Numbered from the stretch's first letter, positions 37,112-48,358 are shown. The stretch: DNA of 64,000 nucleotides from Tessaracoccus coleopterorum (GCF_011174705.1 NZ_JAANIJ010000001.1:1-64000); one strand, 5' to 3'. Notes: generated by a model from the sequence alone, not told the origin. Numbers and translations are program-made.

Positions 37112-38190
37112 TCATACTCTTGCGGGGTACGAGCTGGGCGTGCACGTCCCCAGCCTAGGACATCGGCCCAATCCCCGTCGGATGTCACGGGCGCGGAGGT
37201 ATGCATCCTCCACCGTCGGGCCCACGGCGTCCCAGCCGAAGCGTTGCACACCGGCCCATGCGGCGGTCGGGTCGACCGGGCTTGCGAGACGCTCAGCGAT
37301 CATCCGCGCGGCGGCGGACGCGTCCCCGACCGGGAAGAACGACGAGGCCGGCCCCTCGGCGACGGCGCGGAAGGCGGGCAGGTCGCTCGCCACCAGAGCG
37401 GCGCCGTGCGCGAGCCCTCGACCAGCACCATTCCGAACGACTCCCCGAACAGATTGGGAGCGACCAGGACCGAGGCGGTGCCCAGCACCTCCTCCAAGTC
37501 GGCGCGCCCCAGCCTGCCGAGTTCCAGGACGCCTGCGGCGCCCCTCCCACCCGGCCCGACGGCCACGAAGTCGGCGCCGGGCACCTTGGCCGACGCCTCG
37601 ACGAAGACCCCGTAGCCCTTGCGTGGCTCGTCCAGCCGACCCACGAACACCACGACCGGGCGACCGGGCGGTCGCGGTGACGGAGCAGGGGCAGCCGGAC
37701 GGCGTTGGGGCAATGGTGGCCGCCACCCCGAGCGTCCCGGTCAGCTCGGCGGCGGCGGTCGAGACGGCCAGGCTCACGCGGTCGGGCAGGCGCGCTGCGC
37801 GGGCACGCAGCAGCCGGGCCACCGGTCGCGAAGGCGTGAACGCGGCATGGTGGGTGACGACCAGCGGCGCATGGGTCTGCGCGGCGACCGCGAACGCCAC
37901 ACCTGGCGTGAGTGGCTCGTGGACGTGCACGACATCCGCGCCCACGGTGGCGTCGAGGGCAGCCCTCGCCTGGCCGGGCGAAGGGCCAGCCGGGCCACCG
38001 AGCCGTTGAACCTCAGCCCGACGGCGGGTCCGAGCAGCGTGACGGGAACATCGGCATCGGCGGGGCGCTGCCCGGGCGATCAGTCGCGCGTCGTGGCCGC
38101 GCCCGTGCAGCCAGCCGGCGAGGCCGAGCGCGTGGGTGGCCACACCCCTGGAACGTCGAGCGAGTAGGGCACGACGAGCGCGATCCTCAC
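37112..38190 (-). CDS. pimA: GT4 glycosyltransferase, PimA-type
   Basis: About 360 residues with several frameshifts. GT-B enzyme; PimA adds the first mannose to phosphatidylinositol. N-terminal domain: RIALVVPYSLDVPGGVATHA (usual PimA start), then DVVHVHEPLTPGVAFAVA and LVVTHHAAF. C-terminal domain: VVFVGRLDEPRKGYGVFVEA, then PNLFGESFGMVLVEG with the paired Glu motif for sugar-nucleotide binding. GTG 38190 overlaps the acyltransferase stop (GTGA). Confidence 0.87.
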
Positions 38191-39005
38191 CGGAACAGGC
38201 TCCGCAGCATCAACCAGTTCGACGGGGATTCGTCGACCGCCGCGGCGAAATGCTGGACCGCGCCCTGCATCATCTCCCCACCGTGCCCGGCTCGATCCGC
38301 TCGGACACCAGGATGCGGAGCCGACCGTCCTCGAACCGGGTGGTGGCGACACGCAGATCGGCCCGGGTCCGGCGTGCCAGGAGGGCCGGGCCGGCGGGCA
38401 CCGACACGGTCCCCGCGCCGGGCCACTCGACGGGAACGCCGTTGCCGGAGAGGTCGCGGTCGCTGAGCAGGCAGATCAACCGACCCGCCCGCACGTCGTC
38501 GGCGAGGCGGCGCATCAGGTCGGGCTCGTCGACCGGGTAGATGTCCATCCCCATACCGGCGCGCGCGTCGCGGAACCGTTCGTACAGGCCCGCGGAAGGC
38601 GTTCGGCCACCGAGACCACCTTGATGCCGATGCGCGCGCACCAGGCCCCGGCGAAGTCCCAGGAGCCCATGTGTGGCAGGGCGAGGACGAGGCCCGGCCC
38701 GGCGAGCGAGGAACGCAGCTTCTCCACGTCGTCGTCGGAGACGGCCACCATGCGGAGGATCTCGTCGTCGCTCCACCGCGCGAGGCTGAACGACCAGGAG
38801 GTGTTGCGCAGCCACACCCGGACCAGGTTGCTCCGGTCGCGCCGGGTCATCGGTCGCCCGGTGGCGCGGCCTGCGGTCTGCTCCCAGGCCGCCACTGCCG
38901 GCAGCGGGAGCAACGAGATCAGTGGCGCGAGCACCGCCGCAGCCGCATCGCCCACCCGTCGGGGATGCGGCCGCCGACGGCCCACGCGAGGCCGGTCAGC
39001 GACAC
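38187..39005 (-). CDS. Lipid A/PIM-type acyltransferase (Rv2611c-like)
   Basis: About 273 residues with frames restored near 38955, 38605 and 38275. Transfers a fatty acyl chain to phosphatidylinositol mannoside; LpxL/HtrB family. Marks: WLRNTSWSFSLARWSDDEI, LVLALPHMGSWDFAGAWCAR (family: H-x4-D/E catalytic pair, here HMGSWD), MGMDIYPVDEPDLMRRLADD, and RLICLLSDRDLSGNGVPVEW (family: DRDl...GxxvxfFG). GTG 39005 overlaps the region of the HIT stop. Confidence 0.85.
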
Positions 39006-39006
39006 G

Positions 39007-39542
39007 TCAGTCCTGCCAGGCCTCGGCCAGCAGCGCACGGGCCTCGCCGAGGAGTTGCGGCAGGGCCCGCGTCTGCCCGATGACCGGCATGAAGTTCATG
39101 TCTCCGGCCCACCTGGGCACGATGTGCTGGTGGAGGTGCATCGAGATGCCCGCCCCGGCCACCGATCCCTGGTTCATGCCCAGGTTGAAGCCGTGCGGCC
39201 CGGAGACGCGCCGCAGCACGCGCATGGCCCGCTGCGTCAGCTCGGCCACCTCTCGTGTCTCGTCGGCCGTCAGGTCGGTGTAGTCGGCCACGTGCCGGTA
39301 CGGGCACACCAACAGGTGGCCCGGCGAGTACGGGAACAGGTTCATCACCACGTAGGCGTGTTCGCCCCGCGCCACGACCAGGCCGTCCTCGTCGGTGCGC
39401 CCGGGTGCGGTGCAGAACGGGCAGTCGTGATCGCCGGTCGGCTTGCCCTCACCGTTGATGTAGACCATCCGGTGGGCGTCCACAGCCGTTGGAAGGCGTC
39501 CGGGACGCCCGCGAGGGTGTCGCTCGACTCGATCTCAGGCAT
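39007..39542 (-). CDS. HIT-family phosphorylase/hydrolase of the thrS cluster
   Basis: About 178 residues with one frameshift near 39482. Marks: [20 protein letters not shown], then [10 protein letters not shown], zinc/nucleotide region [22 protein letters not shown], and catalytic [13 protein letters not shown] (HxHxHxx form: HLHQHIV). It resembles the Rv2613c-type AP4A phosphorylase, which lies beside thrS in Actinobacteria. ATG 39542 overlaps the thrS stop. Confidence 0.88.
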
Positions 39543-41568
39543 CGGCGCTGGGCGACGCGTTGGAGCGCGACGCGATGAAGGCCGCGATCTCCTCGACCGC
39601 CTGGTCGACGGGCACGCCGTTGCGCTGCGACCCGTCCCGGAACCGGAACGACACCGCACCCGCGTCGCGGTCGTCACCGCCGGCGATGAGCACGAAGGGG
39701 CCTTCTCCTTCGAGGCGTTGCGGATCTTCTTGGCGAACCGGTCATCGGAGAGATCGAGATCGACGCGGACGCCACGGGCCTTCAGCTTGTCGGCGACGGA
39801 CCCGAGGTACGCGTCGAACTCGGCGGCGACCGGGATCGCGGTGACCTGCACCGGTGACAGCCAGGCGGGGAAGGCGCCCGCGTAGTGCTCGATCAGCACA
39901 CCCATGAAGCGCTCGATGGAACCGAACTTCGCGGAGTGGATCATCACGGGCTGCTGGCGGGAGCCGTCGGGGGCCGTGTACTCGAGGCCGAAGCGCTCGG
40001 GCTGGTTGAAGTCGTACTGGATGGTCGACATCTGCCAGACGCGGCCGATGGCGTCCTTCGCCTGGATGGAGATCTTCGGGCCGTAGTAGGCGGCGCCACC
40101 CGGATCGGGGACGACGATGAGACCCGACTCGTCCGCGATCTGCTGCAGGACGGCCGTGGCCTCCTCCCACTGCGCGTCGGAGCCGATGAACTTGTCCTTC
40201 TTCTTCCCGTCCTCGTCGCGGGTCGACACCTCGAGCGCGATGTCCGTCATGCCGAAGTCGGTCAGCAGCGACAGGATGAAGCGCAACAGGTGGCGCACCT
40301 CATCGGGGCCTGCTCCTTCATGACGTAGCTGTGCGAGTCGTCCTGCGTGATGGAGCGCACCCGGGTGAGGCCCTGCACCACGCCCGACTTCTCGTCGCGG
40401 TACACGGTGCCGAACTCGAAGAAGCGCAGCGGAAGCTCACGGTAGGAGCGGCCCCGCGAGGAGAAGATCAGGTTGTGCATGGGGCAGTTCATGGCCTTCA
40501 GGCGGTAGGCCTGGCCGCCCTTGACGACGTTGCCCTGCTCGTCGCGCTCCGCGTCCTCCAGGAGGGCGGGAACATCCCGTCGGCGTAGTAGGGCAGGTGG
40601 CCGGAGGTGTAGAACAGTTCCTCCTTGGCAATGTGGGGGGTGCCGACGTAGTCGAAGCCCTCCTCGATGTGGCGGGCTCGGACGTAGTCCTCCATGACGC
40701 GCTTGATCACACCACCCTTGGGGTGGAACAGGGGCAGGCCGGAGCCGACCAGTTCGTTGAAGCTGAACAGGTCGAGCTCGGTTCCCAGCTTGCGGTGGTC
40801 GCGCTTGGCGGCCTCCTCCAGGCGGGTCTTGTAGGCCTGCAGCTCATCCTTGGTGGGCCATGCGGTGCCGTAGACACGCTGCAGGTCCGCCTTGGACTGG
40901 TCGCCTCGCCAGTAGGCGGCCGACGTGCGGGTCAGGGCCCAACCGTTGCCGAGGTAGCCGGTGTTGGGCACGTGCGGGCCGCGGCAGAGGTCCTTCCAGG
41001 CGACGGAACCATCGCGCCGGACGTTGTCGTAGATGGTGAGGTCGCCTGCGCCGACCTCGACCGATGAACCGTCGTCGGCGGAGGCGCTGCCCTTGTCCGC
41101 GATGAGCTCGAGCTTGAAGGGTTCCGACGCCAGTTCGGTGCGTGCCTCATCGTCGGTGACGACTCGGCGCACGAAGCGCTGCTTCTCCTTGACGATCTGG
41201 CCCATCCGCTTCTCGATGGCCTTCATGTCCTCGGGCTGCAGGGGCGCGGTCTGGAAGTCGTAGTAGAAGCCGTCGGTGATGGGCGGGCCGATGCCGAGCT
41301 TCGCGTCCACGAACAGGTTCTGGAGCGCCTGGGCGGTGACGTGCGCCGCGGAGTGACGCACGATGCTCAGGCCCTCGGGTGAATCGACGAGGATCGGCTC
41401 CACCTCGACGCCCGGGGAGAGCTCCCGCTGCAGATCGTGTGCCTCGCCGTCGACGCGCATCGCCACGACGGTGCGGTCGTCGCCGAACAGATCGAGGCCC
41501 GTGGTCGTGGCAGTCAGCTCCACCGTTTCCACGTTGTCGTGTCGACGGACTGTGATGACTCCACTCAT
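39535..41568 (-). CDS. thrS: Threonine-tRNA ligase
   Basis: Class II aminoacyl-tRNA synthetase of about 678 residues with frames restored near 40570, 40312 and 39700. Order: TGS domain (1-65), editing domain with [15 protein letters not shown], catalytic core with zinc ligands (AMNCPMHNL), motif 2 [27 protein letters not shown] and the later [17 protein letters not shown], then the anticodon-binding domain ([20 protein letters not shown], ending in [12 protein letters not shown]). GAGGAG is 7 bases before ATG 41568. It starts the leftward thrS-HIT-acyltransferase-pimA run. Confidence 0.95.
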
Positions 41569-41733
41569 CGGATGCTCCTCGTTCCTCGGCGCGGCGCGTC
41601 TCGCCACCCGCCCCATTCTGCCGCTTCCGGCGGCGGGGGCCACACGGGGCCACTCCCGCCCGCCGAAGACCACGCGCCACCCGTCTGCGGTCAGTAGGCT
41701 TGCCCCGGGGAACATCTGTTCAAGGGAGAACAC

Positions 41734-42510
41734 ATGACCAGTCAGGCCGATCCGGTGCTGTTCCACGCGGAGGCCGGCATCGGCTTCATCACGCTCAACC
41801 GCCCGGAGCGACTCAACGCGTTCAATGCGGACATGGCCGCCGCCTGGGCGGAGGCCGCAGGGCGGCGGTTGCCGATCCCGGCGTGCGGGCCATCATCATC
41901 CAGGCTGAGGGTCGGGCCTTCTGCGCTGGGGCGACGTGTTCGCCATGGTGCAGGGAGGCGAGGCTGTCGGAGGTGGCGTCGAGGAACTCGCCGGGGTCAT
42001 CAACAACGGCATCACGGCGCTGGTCGCCTCCAGCGTCCCTGTGGTCGCGGCGGTCCAGGGCACCGCGGTGGGCGGCGGCCTCGGGATCCTGCTCAGCTCC
42101 GACTACGCCGTCGGCGCAGTCGACGCGCGGATCGGCAGCCTCTACGCGGACATGGGTCTCACCCCTGACCTGTCCGTGACTGCGCACCTCTCCCGGGCCG
42201 TCGGTGAGCGCAGGGCACTGCAGCTGACGCTCACGTCGCGACTGCTCAGCGCCGACGAGGCGCTCGACTGGGGCTTCTCGCCGAGGTCAGCAACGCGGAG
42301 CAGGTGCGAGCCAGGGCGCTCGCCGTCGCCCGCGGCATCGTCGAGGGCGCGGCCTGGGCCTACGGGCAGGCCAAGCGGCTGATCCGCTCGAACCCGACGC
42401 GCTCCCTCGCCGAGCAGTTGGCCGAGGAGGCCCGCACCATCGCCCGTGCCGTCGGCACCCCGGATGCGGCCGCCAGAATGTCGGCCTTCGCGGCGAAGGC
42501 GGGCTCGTGA
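41734..42510 (+). CDS. Enoyl-CoA hydratase/isomerase family protein
   Basis: About 259 residues with frames restored near 41870, 41930 and 42280. Crotonase fold: IGFITLNRPERLNAFNADMA, AFCAGGDVFAM (oxyanion-hole Gly), VVAAVQGTAVGGGLGILLSS with the second oxyanion Gly, and YADMGLTPDLS where family hydratases carry a catalytic Glu in F.E.G..pd; here it is Ala-Asp, so the chemistry may differ. GGGAGAACAC precedes the ATG. GTGA overlap with the SDR gene implies cotranscription. Confidence 0.85.
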
Positions 42511-43334
42511 GCGGGCTGGAGGGCGCACCATCCTGATGTCCGGCGGCAGCCGGGGCATCGGGCTCGCGATCGCGCTGCGGGCCGCGGCCGACGGGGCCAA
42601 CGTCACCCTGCTGGCCAAGACGGACACCCGCATCCGACGCTGGAGGGCACCATCCACACCGCGGCCGAGCAGATCCGGGCGGCGGAGGACGGGCCCTCGC
42701 CGTCGTCGGCGACGTCCGCAGCGACGAGGACGTGGCCAGGGCTGTCGAGGCGACGCTCGAGGAGTTCGGCGGGATCGACATCGTCGTCAACAACGCCTCG
42801 GTGATCGACCTGTCGGGGTCGCTCGACCTGACGGCCAAGAAGTACGACCTGATGCAGGACGTCAACGTGCGTGGCACCTTCATGCTGTCCCGGGCCGCGG
42901 TGCCTGCCCTCAGGGAGTCGGAGAACCCGCACATCCTGTCGCTGTCTCCGCCGGTGAACCTCGCCCGCGGTGGCTGGGCGCGCACACCGGCTACACCCTG
43001 GCCAAGTACGGCATGACGATGGCGACGCTCGGAATGGCTGCCGAGTTCCACGGGACGGGATCGCGGCCAACACGCTCTGGCCCGAGACGACCATCGCGAC
43101 GGCCGCCGTCCGCAACGTGCTCGGCGGTGAGCGCCTGATGGCGGTGTCACGGACACCGACCATCTACGCCGATGCGGCCTACCAGGTGGTGACCACCCCG
43201 GCGGACCGGCTCACGGGCCACTCCCTGATCGTCGAGGACGTGCTCCGCGCCCGCGGGTCACCGACTTCTCCGGCTACGCGGCCGTGCCGGGCACACCGGA
43301 CGATGCCCTCTTCCCGGACATCTTCCTGAGTTGA
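42507..43334 (+). CDS. Short-chain dehydrogenase/reductase
   Basis: About 276 residues with some five frameshifts. Rossmann fold: TILMSGGSRGIGLAIALRAA (TGxxxGxG form with Ser), VVGDVRSDEDVARAV, VNNASVIDLSGS (NNAS), and catalytic Tyr/Lys in GYTLAKYGMTM. The C-terminal ..NTLWPETTIATAAVRN and DIFLS-type end recall the HSDL2-like subgroup of fatty-acid related SDRs. Follows an enoyl-CoA hydratase-like gene with overlap, so a lipid or acyl-CoA pathway is likely. Confidence 0.83.
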
Positions 43335-43340
43335 GGTACC

Positions 43341-43625
43341 TCAGGCCACCAGATCCGCGAACTCCTGATGCCTGTCGATGAAGCCGCGCACGAAGGAGCA
43401 GGTCGGGACCACCTTGAGGCCCGAGTCGCGGACGTCCGTGAGCGCAAACCCGGCGAGGCGGGAGGCGAGACCGCGGCCGCCGAACTCCGGCTCGGTCACG
43501 GTGTGGTACATCTCGACGGCGCCGTCGTGGTCGCGGTAGTCGAGGTATCCCGCCAGCTCGTCGCCGACAAAGATCTCGTAGCGCCGTCGGGACTTGTGGT
43601 GCGAGGTGGTGATGTCGTCTGCCAT
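43341..43625 (-). CDS. Small GNAT-like acetyltransferase (COG2388 type)
   Basis: 94 residues, intact. Short GNAT proteins of this kind have RRYEIFVGDELAGYLDYRD, then VTEPEFGGRGLASRLAGFAL with the acetyl-CoA loop GGRGLA, and the ending VVPTCSFVRGFIDRHQEFAD (family: vvplCpfv..yi..hpey). The substrate is unknown. It sits convergent to the SDR gene, 6 bases away. Confidence 0.85.
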   Translation of the reverse strand: MADDITTSHHKSRRRYEIFVGDELAGYLDYRDHDGAVEMYHTVTEPEFGGRGLASRLAGFALTDVRDSGLKVVPTCSFVRGFIDRHQEFADLVA

Positions 43626-43634
43626 GCCCCGAGA

Positions 43635-44119
43635 CTAGTGCGCCGCGATTGCCGCCACGCCGGCTTCGGTGATCCTCACGAGATCGGCCGGAGCGAGCTC
43701 GATGTCGAGGCCGCGGCGTCCGCCCGACACCAGGATGGTGTCGAAACCGAGCGCGGACGCGTCGAGCACCGTCGGTAGCGCCCGCTTCTGGCCGATCGGG
43801 CTGATGCCGCCCACCACCATGCCCGTGACCCGCTCCGCGACGGCGGGGTCGGCCATCGAGAGCCGCTTGTGCCCGGTTGCGGCGGCGAGCGACTTGAGGT
43901 CGAGCCTGCCGTCCACCGGGACGATGCCGACCACGAGCGCCTTGTCGTCGGCGGCGAGCAGCGTCTTGAAGACCCGCTCCGGCGGGTAGCCGAGTGCCTC
44001 GGCCGCCTCCATCCCGAAGCTGGTCGCGCGGGGTCATGGCCGTATTCGTGGACCGTGTGGCGGATGCCCGCGTCGGTGAGCACGCGAAGTGCCGCGGTGC
44101 CGGTGGGTCGCTTAGCCAT
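43635..44119 (-). CDS. ybaK: YbaK/EbsC-family Cys-tRNA(Pro) deacylase
   Basis: About 161 residues with one frameshift near 44025. Hydrolyses Cys-tRNA(Pro) mischarged by ProRS. Marks: TAALRVLTDAGIRHTVHEYG, ALGYPPERVFKTLLAADDKA (conserved K in VFKTL), LKSLAAATGHKRLSMADP, then GGISPIGQKRALPTVLD (family: GGcsPxGqkk.lptviD) and VSGGRRGLDIELAP. The start overlaps the end of the DMT-transporter gene. Confidence 0.92.
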
Positions 44120-44948
44120 CGGTGGTGCTCCTTTTCCCCGCGCGGACGGCCCCGATGGACGCCACGATGACGCAGGCCATGGCCACCAACTCCACCGGCC
44201 CAAGCCATTCCCCAGCACCAGCCACGCGAAGATGGCCGCAGCCGCGGGTTCGAGGCTCATCAGGATGCCGAACGTCGAGCTCCTGATCGTGCGCCGGGCG
44301 TGCAGCTCGAGGGCGTAGGGCACCACGCTGCTGAGCAGCGCGACCGCGGCCATCGTCCCCCACACCCTGCCTTGGACAGGGACTCCCCGCGAGGGCCAGC
44401 GCCGGGCCGGCCAACAGCAGCGCCCCGAAGGCGCTGCCCACCGTCAGGCCGCCGATGCCCTCCCACCGTCGGCCGACAGGCCCGCGAGGACGATGTAGCC
44501 GGCCCAGAGGGCGCCTGCCAGCAGGGCGAGGCCGGCCCGATCGGGTCGATCCCCGACGGTAGCGCCCCAGCAGCACCACCCCGCGGCCGCCAACCCCACC
44601 CAGAGCAGGTCGATCAGGCGCCGGGAACCGATCACGGCGAGCGCGAGTGGGCCGAGGAACTCCAGGGTCACCGCCACCCGATCGGGATGCGGGCGAAGCT
44701 CAGGTAGATGGCGGCGTTCATCCCGGTGAGGCATGCCCCGTAGGCGAGGACGACGAGCCAGTCGCGCCCGGATCGCCCCGTCAGGCGCGGGCGGGAGATC
44801 GCCGCCAGCACCAGGGTGGCGATGGCGACCCGCAGGTACGCGAGCGTGACGGGCGATGCGTCGTCGAAGATCCCCTTCGCGAGCGCGGCCCGAACTGGAC
44901 CGACGCGATGGAGATCAGCACGAGCACGACCGGGTTGACGCGGCCCAC
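44112..44948 (-). CDS. EamA/DMT-superfamily transporter (RhtA-like)
   Basis: About 280 residues with several frameshifts. Ten short spans in two EamA repeats: VVLVLISIASVQFGAALAKG, VALAYLRVAIATLVLAA-like strand, GACLTGMNAAIYLSFARIPI then GVAVTLEFLGPLALAVIGSR, and in the second half AVALLSSVVPYALELHARR and ILMSLEPAAAAIFAWLVLG. These blocks are typical of RhtA, an exporter of threonine/homoserine. GTG 44948 start. Overlaps ybaK (ACCGATGGCTAA). Confidence 0.83.
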
Positions 44949-45070
44949 CGCACCCCTCCGTCCCGTTGCACGACGATTCCGACCGCCGACGATGCTACCC
45001 GCCAGAACGGGCCGGCCCATTCTCCTTCCGGCCCGCACCCGGGCCGCCCCTTGGCTGCTAGGTTCCGCGC

Positions 45071-46893
45071 ATGAACAAGCGCAGTCCGGTGCCGGAGATG
45101 GTGCTGTGGCTCTTCCCCGTCGCGGTCCTCGCGCTGATCGTGGGGCTCGTGGTCGGGCTCTTCGCCCTCGGGCGCTCCCTCGACTCCGGGACGCTCGGCT
45201 ACCGCCTCGTCGTCTTCATCGCCGTCCCGCTGGTCATCGCGGTGGTTGCGGGGTGCGGGAGGCGCTGCGGCTGAGGCCGGAGCCGGCCGAGGGCATCGAG
45301 GTGGAGCGCGGCGACCACCCGGCACTCTGGGCCAGGTGACGGAACTTGCCGCGCTGGCCGAGACGGCGCCCCCGGATCGCATCGTGATCGTTGCCGAGGT
45401 GAACGCGTCCGTCGCCGAGGTGGCCGGGCGCCGGGAGCTGGAGATCGGGCTGCCGCTGCTCGCCGCGATGACGCGTGGTGAACTCCGCGCCGTCATCGCG
45501 CACGAGCTGGGCCACTTCGCCGGCGGCGACACCGCCTACTCGTCGCGCATCCGCGGACGGCTCGCGCTCATCTACTCCGTGCGGGAAAGGGTAGGCCCTG
45601 TGTGGCGGTGGTTCTTCACCCTGTACGGCGGCCTCTTCTCGCTCGTCTCCGGGGCCGACTCGCGACGGGCCGAACTGCGCGCCGACGAACTGGCGCTCGA
45701 GGCGGCGGGGCCGGACGATGCGGCCGGGTCGTTCAGGTCGCTCTACCGGGCGGCGGCCGCGTGGGAGGTCGTCGACGAGCACTACGCGGAGCTGTTCGAG
45801 GCCGCCGGTTACCGCGCGTGTCTCAGCGAGGCCGTCGCAATGGTCGCGCGCGCGAACAGGGAGGACATCGACAAGGCCGTGGAGGAGGACATCGCGACCG
45901 AGAAGGCGTCCGCGTTCGACACCCATCCCCCGGTCAGGGAACGGATCGCCCGGTTCGAGGCGGCGCGCGGCACCGGACCAAGGCGCACCGACGATGCCCC
46001 GGCGCTCGACCTCGTCGGCGGGCGTGGCTGGCCTCCGCCGAGGGTGACCTCCTCGTCCGCAAGCAGCCGCTCGCGGGATGGGACCGGGTGATTCCCGACG
46101 GAGTCCGCGGCACCGTCGACCACCAGACGGAGCAGCTGGGCGCCTTCCTCCGCCGCTCGGAGGGCGGCGCCGGTGACCTCGCGCAGATGCTTGCGCTCCT
46201 CGACCATGCGGACGGCGCCGTCGCGCATGTCACCGGCGAGTCGGGGACCTGGCCCGCGAGGACACCGTGGACACCCTGCTGGCGCCAGTGCTGTCCGCGT
46301 TGCTGGCCGCGGATGTGGCACGGGTCGAGGTGTCCTGGGACAGCCCCTACGCCGTGGTCGCTCCCGACGGCAGCCCACTGGCAGTGCGGGAGGCGGTGGA
46401 GGCCGCCGTCGACGCCTCCTCGAGCGCCGGTCTGGTGGCCTGGCTGACGGAGTGCGGGGTCGACGTCACGACGGCGACGCTGGCGCAACCCAGGCAGGCG
46501 ACGTGGCTGGCCGCGGCCAGCCAGATGACGGGCCGTGGGAGGGACGCCGCGACGTGCACATCTGGAGCACCGGCGTCCTGGCCGGCCCGGAGCTCGACCG
46601 GGGTCTCGTGAAGGAGGCCAAGGAGCAGTACAACGAGGAGCACCAGCACCCCGGCTGTACGGGAGGCTGCGCGGGGCCTCGACGCGGGACGCGCGAGGCC
46701 GGGGGCTCTCTGGTGGGACGCCGGATCCATCGAGGAGGGCGACGTCGCCTCCCGCCTGACCAAGCTGCGGCTGCGCTTCTCCCTGAGGGAGGGAACCTCA
46801 CATGAGTTGGTCTCCACCCTCGAGACGGCGATCGTCGACTCCCCCGAGGCGCTGGGTGAGGCATGGAGCTATCTGACCTCACCCAAGGCATGA
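45071..46893 (+). CDS. M48-family membrane metallopeptidase
   Basis: About 608 residues with some five frameshifts. Two N-terminal spans (MVLWLFPVAVLALIVGLVVG and LVVFIAVPLVIAVVAG), then the peptidase domain with the zinc motif AVIAHELGHFAGG (HExxH) and the third ligand region RRAELRADELALEAAG. The 300-residue C-terminal part has no known domain. Membrane-bound, active site probably cytosolic as in HtpX-like enzymes. It is the last core gene before the tRNA-Val island. Confidence 0.85.
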
Positions 46894-47327
46894 GTCCCTG
46901 GGGTGCCCGGCAGACCGGCGCCCAGGGCGGACCGCCGTCCAACGAAGGAAGGCCGCTCAGGACCTGAGGGACCTTCTCGGTGGGCGATGCCACGGTTGAA
47001 CCGGCGCTGGTCCGGGTCGGGGAAGCGGCATGTGTCTCTCAGCGTCACTGAGGATCTCGGGAAATCGCGCCGGACAACGGGCGATGACTCACACACCCCG
47101 CGGCGATGCAATGGAGTCGGATGGAGCCGTCTCGACTGTCGCATCGGAAACCGTGAAACGCGGCGGCGTGAGGCTACTCAGCCTCGTAGACGCAGTCGGA
47201 CAGGACGCGCAACGGCGGACGCAGCAGCGACTGCGAAGTAGGGAGCAATCCCCCGTGCAGACGCGCAACCGCGGTCTCCGTGCGGTCGCCAACCCCCAGG
47301 TCGTCTCCCCGACGCTACCCGAGGCTG
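46894..47327. other. Island border, no gene seen
   Basis: Apart from the degenerate tRNA repeat at 46973-47035, I find no convincing gene. Frames here are short and Arg/Ser-rich. Confidence 0.5.
46973..47035. repeat. Degenerate attachment repeat of tRNA-Val (far end of island)
   Basis: 46973-47006 matches 52566-52599 at about 30 of 34 positions, including GGTGGGCGATGCC and TTGAACCGGCG, the T-arm and acceptor end of tRNA-Val(GAC). Similarity continues weakly to TCCGGGTCGGGGAAGCG, which corresponds to the anticodon stem. Same orientation as the tRNA. This is the pattern left by an element that inserted in the tRNA 3' end. Confidence 0.72.
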
Positions 47328-47759
47328 TCAGGGCGTCTGTGTCCGCTTGTCATTTCCAAGCCAACCGACCGAAAAACTCCCGAGAGAAATGATCCACAGG
47401 GACCCGGAATACACCGACCACCCGACAAACCACCCGAAGTCCGAGACCCACTCCGACGGATACGGGTAACCACAGTGAACCGATACACCAAGCGCAAGGC
47501 AGACCCCCGCTCGAACGGGCCGTGTTCGGCCCGAAGTCAGCAGGCGTGCAATCAACACGGCACCCACCGTGGCCAGGACGGACAGAAGAGGAGGATCCGC
47601 TGGTGAGTATCCAAAGAGCCACCCCAGCAAGTTGGGTACCCATGCCAACAGGGGCACCATGGCCACCAAAGGCACTATCCAAGCCAGTTTCGAAACGAGT
47701 GGGTTCCGCTCACGAATGGCAAGCCCGAACTGCGGTAGCCCATCATTGCTTCTCCACAT
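47328..47759 (-). CDS. Membrane protein of unknown function
   Basis: 143 residues, intact, with about four spans: LAWIVPLVAMVPLLAWVPNL, LLSVLATVGAVLIARLL, AGVCLALGVSVHCGYP, and SLWIISLGSFSVGWLG. GC content is lower than in the core genes. TGGAGAAGC lies around the start, so the ribosome site is uncertain. No family recognised. Confidence 0.5.
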   Translation of the reverse strand: MWRSNDGLPQFGLAIRERNPLVSKLAWIVPLVAMVPLLAWVPNLLGWLFGYSPADPPLLSVLATVGAVLIARLLTSGRTRPVRAGVCLALGVSVHCGYPYPSEWVSDFGWFVGWSVYSGSLWIISLGSFSVGWLGNDKRTQTP

Positions 47760-47793
47760 TTGTGCATGTGGTTGCGATGCCGATGCTGGTACC

Positions 47794-48117
47794 TTACCTG
47801 GCGCCGCCCTCCCGGCCGGCGATGCCGGTGGCGTTGGCTAGTTCAGCTTGGGTGAAGTGGTCAGCGAGGATGTGTGAGCATTCATGTAGGAGAACTTCGG
47901 CTCCGAATCGGACTCCTTCTGCGGCGATGTTGTCGATGTTGAGGTAGAGCCGTCCGTGCCGGTCGACCGCTGCGTACGGTGTCGTGGTGGTGGTGACGGG
48001 CCGGAGGGTGTACAGCATTGGCGCCATGTACGGCATCAGGTTCAGCGCGGTGGCGCACCAGGCAGCGAAGTGGCGGTTCTGGTCGTTGGTGAGGGGACGC
48101 ACACGCGGACTTGTCAT
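47794..48117 (-). pseudogene. Truncated metallopeptidase-like domain (DUF2201 type)
   Basis: About 107 residues. AALNLMPYMAPMLYTLRPVT, then GRLYLNIDNIAAEGVRFGAE and LLHECSHILADHF resemble the N-terminal metallopeptidase-like domain of VWA-linked DUF2201 proteins, including an HExxH motif (HECSH). The frame ends soon after, before the rest of that domain and the VWA part, so it is a fragment. Confidence 0.5.
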
Positions 48118-48330
48118 GTCGTTCACTGTGTGCGGCGCGGCACTACGGCATGAGCACGAGGGCCCCGAGGGTCGGGCGAGGCGCAAGGCGACCGCAGAGG
48201 GCTAGAGCCAGGACCGAGTTGGCCCAACACCTTTGTCAGATGAGCAGTTACTCCCTTCGCCTATCGCGGTCTGAACGTGCGTAAGCGCTTACCGCCCTCC
48301 AAGCGTGAAAAATGTGCACGAAAGTAACTC

Positions 48331-48358
48331 TTGACACATGGTGAAAGAGTCTTAGACT
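48331..48358 (+). promoter_or_regulatory. Strong promoter of the secreted-protein operon
   Basis: TTGACA (48331-48336) and TAGACT (48353-48358), 16 bases apart. The ATG at 48365 follows the -10 box by 6 bases, where transcription should start, and no ribosome site exists, so the message is probably leaderless. The surrounding 150 bases are AT-rich for this genome. Confidence 0.75.

Noticed and set aside
46973-47035. A fifth functional tRNA gene
   Set aside because: Only the 3' half resembles tRNA-Val, with several mismatches in the T-arm; no cloverleaf can be formed.
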